From contig OY970262.1 in assembly GCA_963715655.1 (NCBI GenBank), positions 3,658,001 through 3,722,000 on the forward strand: a stretch of 64,000 nt of DNA, in the 5' to 3' direction. This document shows positions 17,899 to 28,230 of the stretch, one piece after another. The notes beneath the pieces are model-generated. The model was given only the letters and a program-made list of their open reading frames with translations. It did no database searches and was not told the DNA's origin. The stretch comes from JANQPD01 sp963715655. Lineage in GTDB: Bacteria; Bacteroidota; Bacteroidia; Flavobacteriales; Schleiferiaceae. Every line of letters begins with the position of its first letter. The stretch's first letter is position 1. The position numbers and the translations under genes are program-made.

Positions 17899-20301
17899 TT
17901 AAAAATTAAAATTCCAGGTAACGGAAGGCACTATTGTTCCGAAAATGGAAAGCCTTACCGCTTGGGTATTAAACAAACTCGCTTCCTGTGCTCTAGTAGC
18001 ATCAGGATCTAAAGAGGCATCCTGAACAAAAATACTGTACGGATTTCTGCGTGCTAAAACATTGTATAAGCCAAAAGACCAGCTGCTTGAAATAAAGCGA
18101 TTTGCTTTTTTAGGAATGGTATAAGTTGCGCTTAAATCTAACCGGAAATAATCCGGTATTCTATCGCTATTGCGGAGTTCGTAAATAGGCACAACGGTAC
18201 CTTCATAAATATAACGCCCTTCGGGTGGAGTAAAAGGACGACCGGTTTGGTACACGAATAAACCTGCAACATCCCACTTTTTAGTTAGCGCGTAATTAGC
18301 CACCACCGAAATATCATGCGGTTTATCATAATTACTTAAATAATACGCACCTAAATTAATACTGGTTTCGCGCGTGCCTCCATCTAATTTACGCTCAGTG
18401 CGCGATAATGTATAGCCAATCCAGCCGGTTAATTTTCCGGTTTTCTTTCTCAGTAAAAATTCTAAACCGTATGCTCTACCTATGCCGCCACGTAAAATTT
18501 CGGTTTCAATGTTTTGATTAAAAATCAAATCGGCTCCATCGCGGTAATCAATCAAATTTTGAAAATCTTTATAATAAGCTTCCAAAGAGGCTTCATACAT
18601 ATTATTGTTAAAATTTTGAAAATACCCCACCGCTATTTGGTTTACGGTGGCGGGTTGTATATAATCACTTACCGAGCGGTATAAATCTACCGGAGTGGGC
18701 GTGGTGGTGTTGCTAATTAGTTGAATGTATTGGCGGGTACGGTTGTAGCTAGCTTTTAAACTTATATCTTCATTTAGTAAATAATTGGCAGATAAGCGTG
18801 GCTCCAAACCGGCTAAACCTCCATAACCCACAATTAACTCGTTGGTTTCATACACTTTACTACCCGTTACTTCGTCTATTTTCGGTAAATCCGGATTTTG
18901 GTATTCCAACACCGTATCTGGTCCGGTTTTATAAAATCCGCTATAACGTAAACCGTACTGTAATGTTAATCGTGTATTTACCTTTACTTCATGGCTTACA
19001 AATAGCGATGGCTCAAAGCCAAACTCTTTGTTTAACTCTACAAAACCCGGTTCTTGTAAAAAGGAGGCTTCAATCCTGCCCGGACTAAAACGGTAATAAA
19101 TAGCTTCAAATCCAAAGTCAAGTTTACTGTCTGGATTTATGTAGTAATTAAACTCGCTTTTTAAGTGATAATCTTGAATGCGGGAAGTAAGCTTAAAGTT
19201 GTTTTCATCTCCATCGCTATCCGAACCTATAGCATAGGTATAATCTGCATAAATAGCGGTGAAATTGGCAAACAGTTTTTTACTAAACAGGTGATTCCAG
19301 CGCAAACTTCCTGTGCCGTTTCCCCAATCAAAACCAAAGAGGTTTTCTAAGCCAAATACATCTCTGCCAAAATATCCCGAAAGGTATAAGCGGTCATTTT
19401 CTCCTACCTGCCAATTTACTTTAGCGTTTAAATCGTAGAAATACAAAATTGCGTTGCTTATATCTTCATCATCGCTTAAACCTAAAAATATGTCGGCATA
19501 ACTTCTACGTGCAGCCACCATTACAGAAGCTTTATCTTGTACTAAGGGGCCTTCAATAAGCAAGCGGCTACTAAGCAAACCTATACCACCTTGGCCGGCA
19601 AAGCGTTTAGAGTTTCCATCCTTTTGGCGTACATCTACTACAGAACTCAAGCGGCCACCATACTGCGCAGGAATACCGCCTTTGTATAGTTTTACGTCTT
19701 TTACAGCATCTGAATTAAAAATGGAAAAGAAACCAAAAAGGTGGCTAGAATTATACACTGGCGCTTCATCTAATAAAATTAAATTTTGATCGGCTCCACC
19801 GCCACGCACGTTAAAGCCACTGCTACCCTCCCCTATGGTGCTTACGCCCGGTAGTAATGTTAAAGTTCTTATCACATCGGTTTCTCCCAATAACTGTGGC
19901 ACTTTTTCAATGTCTTTCACACTTAATTTTGCCACACTCATTTCTATACTTTTCACATTAGCATCTACTCTTTCAGCCGTTACTTCGGCTTCCTCCAATT
20001 GGGTGCTAGAAGAATTTAAGTTTATGTTTAGAGATACATCCTTTGTTAAAACCACCGTTTTGGTTTTGCCTACATAGCCAATGTATTGAAAGGTAACTTC
20101 ATAGGTGCCGGGAGGTAAGGAAAGGGAGTAAAAACCGTAGGTGTTGGTAACTGCTCCGGTAGCCGGATTATCTATAATAATGCTGGCGCCTATTAAATCT
20201 TCTCCTGAACTAGCATCTTTAAGGTAGCCACTTAAAGTTGCTTTTGGCTGGGCTACTAAGCATAGGGGTAATAATAGCAGCCACAAAAACGAATATCGCA
20301 T
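17899..20301 (-). CDS. TonB-dependent outer-membrane receptor
   Basis: An 800-aa receptor. A signal peptide (cleavage near LVAQ-P) is followed by a carboxypeptidase-like regulatory domain (TLSGYLKDASSGEDLIGASI) of about 80 residues. The plug has VPQLLGETDVIRTLTLLPGV, GFNVRGGGADQNLILLDEAP and IPAQYGGRLSSVVDV, and a 22-strand-type barrel rich in Tyr follows, ending WNFNF with a terminal Phe. Imports an unknown ligand using TonB energy. Its partner DUF4249 lipoprotein follows directly. Substrate cannot be inferred, since no sugar or siderophore genes are nearby. Confidence 0.93.
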   Translation of the reverse strand: MRYSFLWLLLLPLCLVAQPKATLSGYLKDASSGEDLIGASIIIDNPATGAVTNTYGFYSLSLPPGTYEVTFQYIGYVGKTKTVVLTKDVSLNINLNSSSTQLEEAEVTAERVDANVKSIEMSVAKLSVKDIEKVPQLLGETDVIRTLTLLPGVSTIGEGSSGFNVRGGGADQNLILLDEAPVYNSSHLFGFFSIFNSDAVKDVKLYKGGIPAQYGGRLSSVVDVRQKDGNSKRFAGQGGIGLLSSRLLIEGPLVQDKASVMVAARRSYADIFLGLSDDEDISNAILYFYDLNAKVNWQVGENDRLYLSGYFGRDVFGLENLFGFDWGNGTGSLRWNHLFSKKLFANFTAIYADYTYAIGSDSDGDENNFKLTSRIQDYHLKSEFNYYINPDSKLDFGFEAIYYRFSPGRIEASFLQEPGFVELNKEFGFEPSLFVSHEVKVNTRLTLQYGLRYSGFYKTGPDTVLEYQNPDLPKIDEVTGSKVYETNELIVGYGGLAGLEPRLSANYLLNEDISLKASYNRTRQYIQLISNTTTPTPVDLYRSVSDYIQPATVNQIAVGYFQNFNNNMYEASLEAYYKDFQNLIDYRDGADLIFNQNIETEILRGGIGRAYGLEFLLRKKTGKLTGWIGYTLSRTERKLDGGTRETSINLGAYYLSNYDKPHDISVVANYALTKKWDVAGLFVYQTGRPFTPPEGRYIYEGTVVPIYELRNSDRIPDYFRLDLSATYTIPKKANRFISSSWSFGLYNVLARRNPYSIFVQDASLDPDATRAQEASLFNTQAVRLSIFGTIVPSVTWNFNF

Positions 20302-20511
20302 ATTTTATTTATTTGCTTGCCAATTTATCTTACAATTAGCCAGGAAAATCATTTGAAATTTTTCGGTGGCAAATATCTGTAAAAATGACCGCCTTGCCGC
20401 TGATATTTAGCATTAAAAAGGTTTTAAGAAAACATTAACAAAAACCACTGGTTCATTTGGTAATTTAACTTTACTACTAAGCGTTATCTTAGCAACATAT
20501 TTATAGAATTA

Positions 20512-22641
20512 ATGAAGATTATAGAAGGATTTAACCGTTTTAGATATTTGTTTTTAGGCGCCATGATTGCCTTTGCCTTTGGGTTTTATGAAGCGCAACC
20601 AGATACTGCCAGTAAAAAAGACCAAGTGATACTAAATATGGTGTATAATGTACTGAACACCAATCACTACGCACCAGCAAAAATTGATGATGACTTTTCA
20701 GAAAAGGTGTATAATTCCTTTTTAGAGAACCTAGATTACAACAAACGCTTTTTTATAAAAGATGATGTTGCTAAGCTAAATCAATATAAAAATCAGCTAG
20801 ATGATGAATTAAAAAATACCAATTTTGATTTTTTTGAAGAAGCTTATCCGCTTTATCAGAAACGCTTGCGCGAATCTCAAAAATATTATCAAAGCATTTT
20901 AGAGCAGCCTTTTGAATTTACTGTGGATGAAGAATTGGAGCGCGATGATGAAAAACTTGAATTTGCCAAGGATGAAAAGGATTTGCAAGACCGCTGGAGA
21001 AAGTATTTGAAAAGCCGTGTGTTAATGCGTATTGAAGATAAAATGCATATCCAAGAAACGGCACAAACCGAGAACGATACTACCGTAGATATAAAAACTT
21101 TTGCCGATTTAGAAATTGACGCACGCGAAAAAGAACTTGAATTACACAACGATTATTTTACAACCTTAGAAGATTTAGACCGGGAAGATTGGATTGGTTT
21201 TTATGTAAATGCCATTACCAATGTATATGACCCGCACACGCAGTATTTTCCACCAGAAAGACAGGAGGATTTTGAAATTGGCATGAGCGGACAGCTGCAA
21301 GGAATAGGTGCGCAATTGCAGCAAAAAGGAGATTACATTACAGTAAGCGAAATAATTACGGGTAGCCCCTGCTGGAAACAAGGCGACTTGGAGGTAGGCG
21401 ATAAAATTATTAAAGTAGAGCAAGGCGATAAAAAAGATGAGGATGAGGCGGTGGATCTTGTAGGAATGTCTGTGCGGAAAGCTGTTAAATACATTAGAGG
21501 ACCAAAGGGTACGGAGGTGATCTTAACCGTGCAAAAAGTAAATGGCAGTAAGCAAATTATTCCTATTGAAAGAGATGTAATAGAGCTAGAAGCCACCTTT
21601 GCCAAGTCAGCTGTTTTAGGGGAAGGCGCAGATAAAGTGGGCTACATTAAACTCCCAAAATTTTACGTAAACTTTAATGATAAAGACGGTAGAGACTGTG
21701 CTGATGATGTACGTAAAGAACTTGAAAAGCTTAAAAAAGAAAATGTAAGCGGAGTAATTTTAGATTTACGAAACAACGGTGGTGGCTCGCTGCAAGGAGT
21801 AATTGATATGGTAGGGTTGTTTATTGATAAAGGCCCGGTGGTGCAAGTGGTAACTCCGGGCAGGTCTCCGCAAGTGCTTTCTGATAGAAAAAGTGGCTCT
21901 ACTTACGATGGTCCATTGGTGGTAATGGTAAATCAATTTAGCGCTTCCGCTTCTGAAATTTTTGCAGCCGCTATTCAAGATTACGAGCGTGGACTTATTA
22001 TAGGCAGTAAATCTACTTTTGGTAAAGGCACGGTGCAAAATATTTATGATATGGATCGTAGCTTAAAATTTGTGGACAATGACCTAAAGCCTTTAGGTGC
22101 ATTAAAACTCACCATTCAAAAATATTACCGTATAAACGGTGGCACACCACAACTGCGCGGTGTACAGAGCGACATTGTGTTGCCCGATAATTACGCCTAC
22201 ATTGATTTTGGTGAAAAAGAGCAAAAATTTGCGTTGCCGTATGATGAAATAAAAGCAGCCAACTATGAAGTGTTTGGCGCAAACAAAAGCAAGTTTGAAG
22301 CAGTGATTGCCAGCACTAAAAAAAGCGTAGAAAAAAACGAAAAGTTTAAGTTGATTGATGAATACGCTAAGTGGTTAAAAAGCGAGCAGGAAAACACGGT
22401 TGTATCCTTAAACTATGAAAAGTACCACAAGGAGCAGGAAGAATTAAGAATGCGCAACGAGCGATTTAAGGACATCCGCAAGAGCGATGAAACTATGCCG
22501 CTGAGTAATACTAGCCCAGATGCAAAGGAAATGGAAGGCGATGAAGATGCTGCTAAAAAGAATACCGCTTGGTTTAAAGGGTTGCAGAATGACCTTTATT
22601 TACATGAAGCACTAAAAGTGGTAACCGGTATAAAAAGTTAG
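20512..22641 (+). CDS. Tail-specific (C-terminal processing) protease, Prc-like
   Basis: A 709-aa S41 peptidase of the Prc/Tsp subgroup. It has an N-terminal hydrophobic segment (export or anchor) and a helical N-domain of about 200 residues. A PDZ domain (GIGAQLQQKGDYITVSEIITG ... GDKIIKVEQG) and the S41 core follow, with catalytic Ser in NQFSASASEI and Lys in FGKGTVQN. The Prc C-terminal helical domain (DUF3340-like) completes it. Acts in the periplasm on the C-termini of envelope proteins. The next gene, an OppC-type permease, starts 3 bp after the stop. A weak promoter-like TATCTTAG lies at 20485. Confidence 0.92.
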   Translation: MKIIEGFNRFRYLFLGAMIAFAFGFYEAQPDTASKKDQVILNMVYNVLNTNHYAPAKIDDDFSEKVYNSFLENLDYNKRFFIKDDVAKLNQYKNQLDDELKNTNFDFFEEAYPLYQKRLRESQKYYQSILEQPFEFTVDEELERDDEKLEFAKDEKDLQDRWRKYLKSRVLMRIEDKMHIQETAQTENDTTVDIKTFADLEIDAREKELELHNDYFTTLEDLDREDWIGFYVNAITNVYDPHTQYFPPERQEDFEIGMSGQLQGIGAQLQQKGDYITVSEIITGSPCWKQGDLEVGDKIIKVEQGDKKDEDEAVDLVGMSVRKAVKYIRGPKGTEVILTVQKVNGSKQIIPIERDVIELEATFAKSAVLGEGADKVGYIKLPKFYVNFNDKDGRDCADDVRKELEKLKKENVSGVILDLRNNGGGSLQGVIDMVGLFIDKGPVVQVVTPGRSPQVLSDRKSGSTYDGPLVVMVNQFSASASEIFAAAIQDYERGLIIGSKSTFGKGTVQNIYDMDRSLKFVDNDLKPLGALKLTIQKYYRINGGTPQLRGVQSDIVLPDNYAYIDFGEKEQKFALPYDEIKAANYEVFGANKSKFEAVIASTKKSVEKNEKFKLIDEYAKWLKSEQENTVVSLNYEKYHKEQEELRMRNERFKDIRKSDETMPLSNTSPDAKEMEGDEDAAKKNTAWFKGLQNDLYLHEALKVVTGIKS

Positions 22642-22644
22642 CCT

Positions 22645-23709
22645 TTGGCAAGTACGTTTCATAAACTTTTAAAAAATCCGTTAGGAGCAGGGGGAATTTT
22701 AGTAATTCTCCTTGCTTTTTTTATGGCCATTTTTGCCTATTTATTTATGCCAGATAATTCGCCAAATGCCAATACCATGCATTTGGCTTTGGCCGGAAAA
22801 AAACCTGGCTTTACGGTTGAAACCATTCATATTCCTATTAAACCCGCCTATGATGGTTCTTTATTTCAAGCGTGGTTTAGCGGAAAACCGAATACCAATC
22901 AAACCGTGCCCTTACATACGTATAGGATAGGTGCCGATTCCATTTACTACCGAGAATTTTTATCTGAAACTCAGGGAAGTGAAGAAAAAGCTATGGCATT
23001 GCAACAAGAATTTGGTTTAGTAACGGTGCAGGAACAAACTTTTTTACTTGGCACCGATAAATACGGACGTGATTTACTGAGCCGTATTATTTTAGGCACG
23101 CGCGTTTCCTTTTCCGTAGGTTTTATCTCTGTGTTTATTAGTTTACTTATAGGCGTTCCACTTGGCGCTATGGCGGGATATTACGGTGGCTTTTTAGACA
23201 AGCTCATTATGTGGTTTATAAACGTAATTTGGTCTATCCCTACCCTTTTAATGGTAATTGCACTTACACTAGCTTTGGGTAAGGGTTTTTGGCAAGTATT
23301 TGTAGCCGTGGGCTTTACCATGTGGGTAGAAGTAGCCCGTGTAGTACGTGGTCAGTTTTTAAGCTTGCGCGAAAAGGAGTATGTGCAAGCGGCACAGGTA
23401 CTTGGCTTTAGCGAAATACGCATAATTCTAAAACACATTTTACCTAACGCCTTGGCACCCATTATTGTGATTTCTGCGGCCAATTTTGCTGCAGCTATTT
23501 TAATAGAAAGTGGCCTTTCCTTTTTAGGCATTGGCGCACAGCCACCCATGCCCAGTTGGGGTAGTATGATTAAAGATCATTACGCTTATTTAATTGTAGA
23601 TAAAGCCTATTTGGCCTTAGCGCCCGGCATTGCCATTATGTTTTTAGTACTCGCCTTTATGATGTTGGGCAATGCTTTGCGCGATGCGTTGGATGTGCGG
23701 ATTAAGTAG
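22645..23709 (+). CDS. ABC transporter permease, OppC/DppC type
   Basis: A 354-aa inner-membrane permease for peptides or nickel-type substrates. TM1 near residues 15-35 is followed by a periplasmic insert of about 90 residues, then the OppC core LGTDKYGRDLLSRIILGTRVSF and the EAA loop EYVQAAQVLGFSEIRIILKHILPNALAP, then further helices. The only fitting start is TTG, 3 bp after the protease stop, which implies coupled translation. No OppA, B, D or F gene is adjacent, so its partners are elsewhere. Confidence 0.88.
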   Translation: MASTFHKLLKNPLGAGGILVILLAFFMAIFAYLFMPDNSPNANTMHLALAGKKPGFTVETIHIPIKPAYDGSLFQAWFSGKPNTNQTVPLHTYRIGADSIYYREFLSETQGSEEKAMALQQEFGLVTVQEQTFLLGTDKYGRDLLSRIILGTRVSFSVGFISVFISLLIGVPLGAMAGYYGGFLDKLIMWFINVIWSIPTLLMVIALTLALGKGFWQVFVAVGFTMWVEVARVVRGQFLSLREKEYVQAAQVLGFSEIRIILKHILPNALAPIIVISAANFAAAILIESGLSFLGIGAQPPMPSWGSMIKDHYAYLIVDKAYLALAPGIAIMFLVLAFMMLGNALRDALDVRIK

Positions 23710-23931
23710 CTTGTAGTAGGTAGATGGTGCTAGGCATTAGGCTGGCTAAAGGTGGTGTTTTTGCGCTGTAGGCTGGTGCTTATAGGGGGCGTTTATTTTG
23801 TACGTTGTATGCTGTACATTGATGCTTTGTGATTAATAGGTATGACGCATCCTTTTCGTCCGGCAACGGAACCTACAGAACAGTCTCACCTCCTGTCGTT
23901 AGGTTTCAATACGGCTTTTTATTTCGATGAT

Positions 23932-24459
23932 ATGAGATATTTTCTGGTAGTATTTACAATGGTGTTACATTTTTATAGCGCAGGTCAAAAAGATTCGCTT
24001 ATTTCAACAAATCCAAGTCTAAACACATATACTGTAATTTTTATAAATGGAGTATTATTTTACCCGCATGACTCCATTAGCGTAGTCCATGATTTTGACC
24101 TATGTGAACGAACAGATTCGATATTTTATGTAAACAACCTGCTTTTGAGCCGGTCCCAATACCTCGGTCTTCGATTAAGAAAGTCTGATTTAAAATGTTC
24201 AAACCTCTATACTCTAAATGATAGGTGTAATGATGGTGACTTTGCAAAATTTAAATTATCCTTCCTTAAGAGTGTGTCTTGTGTAAAAGCAATTCAGTTT
24301 CGAATCAGTATTAAGTTAAACTTTGTTGTAAACGGAATAAATTATGGTAATAAACTGCCTGAAGAAATAAGAAAAAATTGGGTCAATGCTGATGAGCAAA
24401 ATGTTGAAATTCGGAGATTTTTATTTAAACGAGATCAAGTTATTATAAATTTTAACTAA
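23932..24459 (+). CDS. Hypothetical secreted protein
   Basis: A 175-aa protein with a signal-peptide-like N-terminus (MRYFLVVFTMVLHFYSAGQ), assuming the start at 23932. The open frame extends 30 codons upstream, but that part lacks export character. The mature part has four or five cysteines and Asn/Tyr-rich beta-like sequence. No family recognised. It stands alone, 222 bp after the permease gene, with no nearby operon partner. Confidence 0.55.
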   Translation: MRYFLVVFTMVLHFYSAGQKDSLISTNPSLNTYTVIFINGVLFYPHDSISVVHDFDLCERTDSIFYVNNLLLSRSQYLGLRLRKSDLKCSNLYTLNDRCNDGDFAKFKLSFLKSVSCVKAIQFRISIKLNFVVNGINYGNKLPEEIRKNWVNADEQNVEIRRFLFKRDQVIINFN

Positions 24460-24603
24460 ATGTTGAAGCTGTATGTATGCTTTACGTTGATATTTGTAAT
24501 TTAGAAAAAAACTGACAACGCAATGCTTTAGCTAAACTGCCATTAAATTATCTTAATAAACCAAATATACGTACTTGTATATTTACAACAATCCATTCAT
24601 ACT

Positions 24604-26901
24604 TTGATTAATACCTTAACTAATGCAAAATTTTTTAATTCTTCCAAAAAAATATTGTTGACGTTTAACAAAATACTTTTTTCCGCTTTTGTTTTTATGG
24701 GTTGCCATTTAGCGGCTCAACAAACGCATGTGGTAACTAACCTGAATGATAGTGGCGCTGGTAGCTTAAGGCAAACAATTAGTAATAGTGCACACGGAGA
24801 TATAGTTACTTTCAGCCCTAGTTTATTAGCCAATGGCAGCGCTACCATTACGCTAAATTCTGTGATTAGTTTTAACCGTAGCCTTACCATAAAAGGAATT
24901 TTTACTGGTACCGATAGTTTATTCATTAGCGGAGGTGATTCCACTTCTATATTTTCCATTGATGGAAGTAGCTACGCTCTTCCTATAAGTGTTTATTTAG
25001 AAGATTTGGTTTTAGAAAATGCTAGAAAAACTTCTGCCGATTATAACCAATTAAACACTAACGGAGGCGCAATTTTCGCCACAGAATTAGAGCGCTTAAG
25101 TTTAAAAAACGTTGTAATGCGGAATAATAAAGCCCTCAATCAGGCGAACGGTGGGGCTGTATTTGTCCAAGAAATTGACACAGTATCTTTTATTAAATGT
25201 GTTTTTTATGAAAACAGTAATGATACTTTACACAATTACATTGGGCTAGGAGGAGCAATTCGAGCAAGATATTGTAATCTTATCATTGATAGTTGTTCTT
25301 TCCAAAGGAATAAAAGTAACTATTTGGGAGGCGCGTTAAGCGCTATATTTGGGAGTTTGTATATTCATTCCTCTTTATTTGAGCATAATTTAGTGGGACG
25401 CCTAAATCAGCCCAGCAATTTTCGGAGCAAAGGAGGAGCCGTAAGCGCATATGCTATGGATACTGTATTTATATTTAACTCCAGTTTTATCTCAAATAGT
25501 ACCTTAGCTATTGGTGGAGAAGGTGGGGCGCTATATATAGATGGATCTCAAACCTTCATAGATCAATCAATTTTCAAACAAAATAGGGCTTTGCGTGGCA
25601 AAGGTGGAGCAATTAGAATAGAAACTTATTTTGAAGACACATCGGACACCTTTGTAATGCTTAATTGCCTGTTAGATTCAAATCAGGCTGAAAGAGGCGG
25701 AGCACTTGACTTTCTTAATAAAAATGTCTCGGTTCGCCAAAGTTTATTTAAGAACAATACAGCCATAGAGGGTGGTGGTATTTATGGATACTTAGGAACT
25801 GTCGTTTTAGAAACGTCTTCTCTAGTGAATAATGTAGCGTCCTCTAAAGGTTCTGCTTGCTACTTTAGTGTTGCTAAAACTGGCATTACCTGTTTAATAA
25901 ATAAAAGTAGCATCCTCGATAGTTTAAACGATGCATCAATATTTTTCGCCCCACGAACAGCCAGTTGGCAAGTTCAAGGTAACGGAGTGTTTACCAGTTC
26001 TATAATTGTAAGTGGTGGAAGTAATGCAATCAATGACAACTCAGTTGTTGTCTCAGGCGGGTATAATATTTTTTCTGGCAACCCCTCATTTAGCATAACA
26101 TCTGACAAAAAAAATATTGATAGGGACTCTTTGCAACTAAAGCCCTTGGCAAATTATGGCGGCTTTACAGATTGTCAGCCACCAGCACTTGGAAGTCCAG
26201 CTTTAAATTTTGGTGATCCTTTAGATTTTAGTTCAGCACAGAACGGTGCTGTGTTTGGCAGGCGTGATTGTGGTGCTGCTGAAGCCAGTGTGGCAAGATT
26301 TGATACAGCAATACTGTGTGGGACTTACCAATGGCGAGGGCAAACATATAGTAATCCCGGTTTTTATGCTGACACCGTTTATAATTTGAATTCGATTGAC
26401 TCGGTAGGTTTTCTGATATTGGAGAAACAAGATTCTTTAGTTAACATTAAAAACGGTTCGTTGATAGCTCCGATTCGGTTAAACAATACGCTTTTTCAAT
26501 GGATTCGCTGCGATAGTTCCAAAGTAGAAGTAAATGGAGCGACCGACTCTACTTTTAAACCAAAGGTTAACGGTATGTATGCCGTGATTATGATCAATCC
26601 TGATTGTACAGATACCAGTAATTGCGTAACCTACCAACAAGTAGGAATAAATGAATTAACGCGACAATCAATCTTCATTACCTTTTACCCAAACCCAAGT
26701 TCTGGTAAAATAAAAATCAAAGTTGCTGAACATACTAAAGCTATAGAATTGAGAGTGCTTGATCTTCAAGGGAGATTAGTAGCGCAGCAAAAAGTAAATC
26801 AAGATGAGATAAATTTGGAATCCTTATCAGCAGGAATATTTATTCTTGAATGGCGTTCCGCCCGTGGTGATGTTCAAAGAGATAGAATAGTAATTGAATA
26901 G
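24604..26901 (+). CDS. Type IX-secreted right-handed beta-helix protein
   Basis: A 765-aa cell-surface or secreted protein. The signal peptide ends near LAAQ-Q. Residues 40-560 are parallel beta-helix repeats, with recurring GGA(I/V/L) turns (NGGAIFA, NGGAVFV, LGGAIRA, KGGAVSA, EGGALYI, KGGAIRI, RGGALDF, EGGGIYG) and a polymorphic-membrane-protein-like start NDSGAGSLRQTIS. The C-terminal 75 residues are a type A Por secretion sorting domain (FYPNPSSGKIKIKV...LDLQGRLVA...LSAGIFILEW). The 5' end uses TTG. No ATG gives a complete signal peptide, so the exact start is uncertain. No catalytic residues identified. Confidence 0.85.
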   Translation: MINTLTNAKFFNSSKKILLTFNKILFSAFVFMGCHLAAQQTHVVTNLNDSGAGSLRQTISNSAHGDIVTFSPSLLANGSATITLNSVISFNRSLTIKGIFTGTDSLFISGGDSTSIFSIDGSSYALPISVYLEDLVLENARKTSADYNQLNTNGGAIFATELERLSLKNVVMRNNKALNQANGGAVFVQEIDTVSFIKCVFYENSNDTLHNYIGLGGAIRARYCNLIIDSCSFQRNKSNYLGGALSAIFGSLYIHSSLFEHNLVGRLNQPSNFRSKGGAVSAYAMDTVFIFNSSFISNSTLAIGGEGGALYIDGSQTFIDQSIFKQNRALRGKGGAIRIETYFEDTSDTFVMLNCLLDSNQAERGGALDFLNKNVSVRQSLFKNNTAIEGGGIYGYLGTVVLETSSLVNNVASSKGSACYFSVAKTGITCLINKSSILDSLNDASIFFAPRTASWQVQGNGVFTSSIIVSGGSNAINDNSVVVSGGYNIFSGNPSFSITSDKKNIDRDSLQLKPLANYGGFTDCQPPALGSPALNFGDPLDFSSAQNGAVFGRRDCGAAEASVARFDTAILCGTYQWRGQTYSNPGFYADTVYNLNSIDSVGFLILEKQDSLVNIKNGSLIAPIRLNNTLFQWIRCDSSKVEVNGATDSTFKPKVNGMYAVIMINPDCTDTSNCVTYQQVGINELTRQSIFITFYPNPSSGKIKIKVAEHTKAIELRVLDLQGRLVAQQKVNQDEINLESLSAGIFILEWRSARGDVQRDRIVIE

Positions 26902-26950
26902 TCTGGCTTTATATAAATTTAACCCAAAGTACCAATAAAACCGTCAATCT

Positions 26951-26978
26951 GCATTGTACAAAAATCAATGTACAATGC
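26951..26978. terminator. Hairpin between convergent genes
   Basis: Perfect 10-bp stem gcattgtaca/tgtacaatgc with an 8-nt loop, lying in the 82-bp gap between the beta-helix gene (plus) and pth (minus). It lacks a long T run but is placed to end both transcripts. Confidence 0.55.
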
Positions 26979-26983
26979 GCTCA

Positions 26984-27547
26984 CTACCCATTAAACTGAT
27001 TCATAGTATTAGCAGCACCTTGCAGCGCAAAGCTCACCGCAGCGTCTGCTGAGCGCTTGATAAATTCGGGTAGCTCCTTTTCTTCTTGTTTATTCCATTC
27101 GCCCAGCACATAATCAATTTGTTGGCCCTTGGCAAAATCGCCACTTATACCGCAGCGCAGGCGCGCATAGTCTTGCCTTCCTAAAACTTGCTGAATGTTT
27201 TTTAAGCCATTGTGGCCGCCATCACTGCCTTTGGTTTTTAAGCGAAGCGCTCCAAAATCTAAGGCAATATCATCTACAATTACCAATAAATTTTGCAGGG
27301 GAATTTTCTCGTATTGCAGCCAAAAGTTAATGGCTTTTCCGCTAAGGTTCATGTAGGTATTTGGCTTAATTAAAATGAGCGAGCGCCCTTTTGTTTTTAA
27401 TTCAGCCTTATCCGCATAGCGTTCGCTAGAAAAAGAAATGCCGGATTCCCCCGCAAGTGAATCCAGCACTTTAAAGCCTATATTATGCCGCGTGTTTGCA
27501 TACTCAGCTCCAATATTACCAAGGCCGGCTATCAGATACTTTTTCAC
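26984..27547 (-). CDS. pth: Peptidyl-tRNA hydrolase
   Basis: Recycles peptidyl-tRNAs released from stalled ribosomes. A 187-aa protein with the family motifs GLGNIGAEYANTRHNIGF (catalytic His21), KPNTYMNLSG, VDDIALDFGALRLK and GSDGGHNGLKNI. Length is normal. It follows rplY by 15 bp and belongs to the prs-rplY-pth order common in Bacteroidota. Confidence 0.97.
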   Translation of the reverse strand: MKKYLIAGLGNIGAEYANTRHNIGFKVLDSLAGESGISFSSERYADKAELKTKGRSLILIKPNTYMNLSGKAINFWLQYEKIPLQNLLVIVDDIALDFGALRLKTKGSDGGHNGLKNIQQVLGRQDYARLRCGISGDFAKGQQIDYVLGEWNKQEEKELPEFIKRSADAAVSFALQGAANTMNQFNG

Positions 27548-27562
27548 AAACAGTAGTTCTAT

Positions 27563-28204
27563 CTATGCTTCTGCGGTGGCAGCTTCTTCGCCTTCACCCT
27601 CAGCACCTTCTACTCCTTCTGCACCTTCTTCAGTTTCTTCATCCTCTACATCTTCAACGGCAAGACGAGAAGTTTGAATAATTAAGATGGTACGGGTAGG
27701 TTCGTGTAAAATTTCAAAGCCATCTGCTTTAATATCAGAAACACGCACAGATTGCCCAATACGTACATTTTCTATGTTATGCACTATATGACCAGGAAGA
27801 TTTGCTTCTTCACCTTTTACTTTAAGCTTACGCAAGTTTACTTTTAAACGACCACCGTTACGTACACCGCGCGCATTACCTTCTAACTTAATTGGCACTT
27901 CAATGGTTACCGGCTTGCCTTTTACCAATTCAAAGAAATCAACGTGCTCAACAATGTCAGAAACAGGGTGAAACTGTGCGTCTCTAATTACCGCACGATA
28001 GGTTGTATCGCCAAGCTCAATTAGCACAAGGTGTGCTTCAGGAGTATAAAGTAATGTTCTGAAGCTAGACTCATGTGTGTAAAAGTGTACGTTTTTATCG
28101 CCACCATAAATTACACATGGTACATTGCCTTCTCTTCTTAAAACCTTTGCGCTTTTGGTTCCTACCTCTTCTCTAAGCGTTCCAGTAATGGTTATTGATT
28201 CCAT
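27563..28204 (-). CDS. rplY: 50S ribosomal protein L25 (CTC/TL5 type)
   Basis: A 213-aa 5S-rRNA-binding ribosomal protein of the long, two-domain form. The N-terminal L25 domain (REEVGTKSAKVLRREGNVPCVIYGG) is followed by a beta-domain of the TL5/general stress protein CTC type. The tail after residue 185 is almost entirely Glu/Gly/Ala and is variable in length in this family. Gap of 26 bp to prs upstream. Confidence 0.95.
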   Translation of the reverse strand: MESITITGTLREEVGTKSAKVLRREGNVPCVIYGGDKNVHFYTHESSFRTLLYTPEAHLVLIELGDTTYRAVIRDAQFHPVSDIVEHVDFFELVKGKPVTIEVPIKLEGNARGVRNGGRLKVNLRKLKVKGEEANLPGHIVHNIENVRIGQSVRVSDIKADGFEILHEPTRTILIIQTSRLAVEDVEDEETEEGAEGVEGAEGEGEEAATAEA

Positions 28205-28230
28205 TTCGTTTCCTTGTTCTAGTTTTTATT

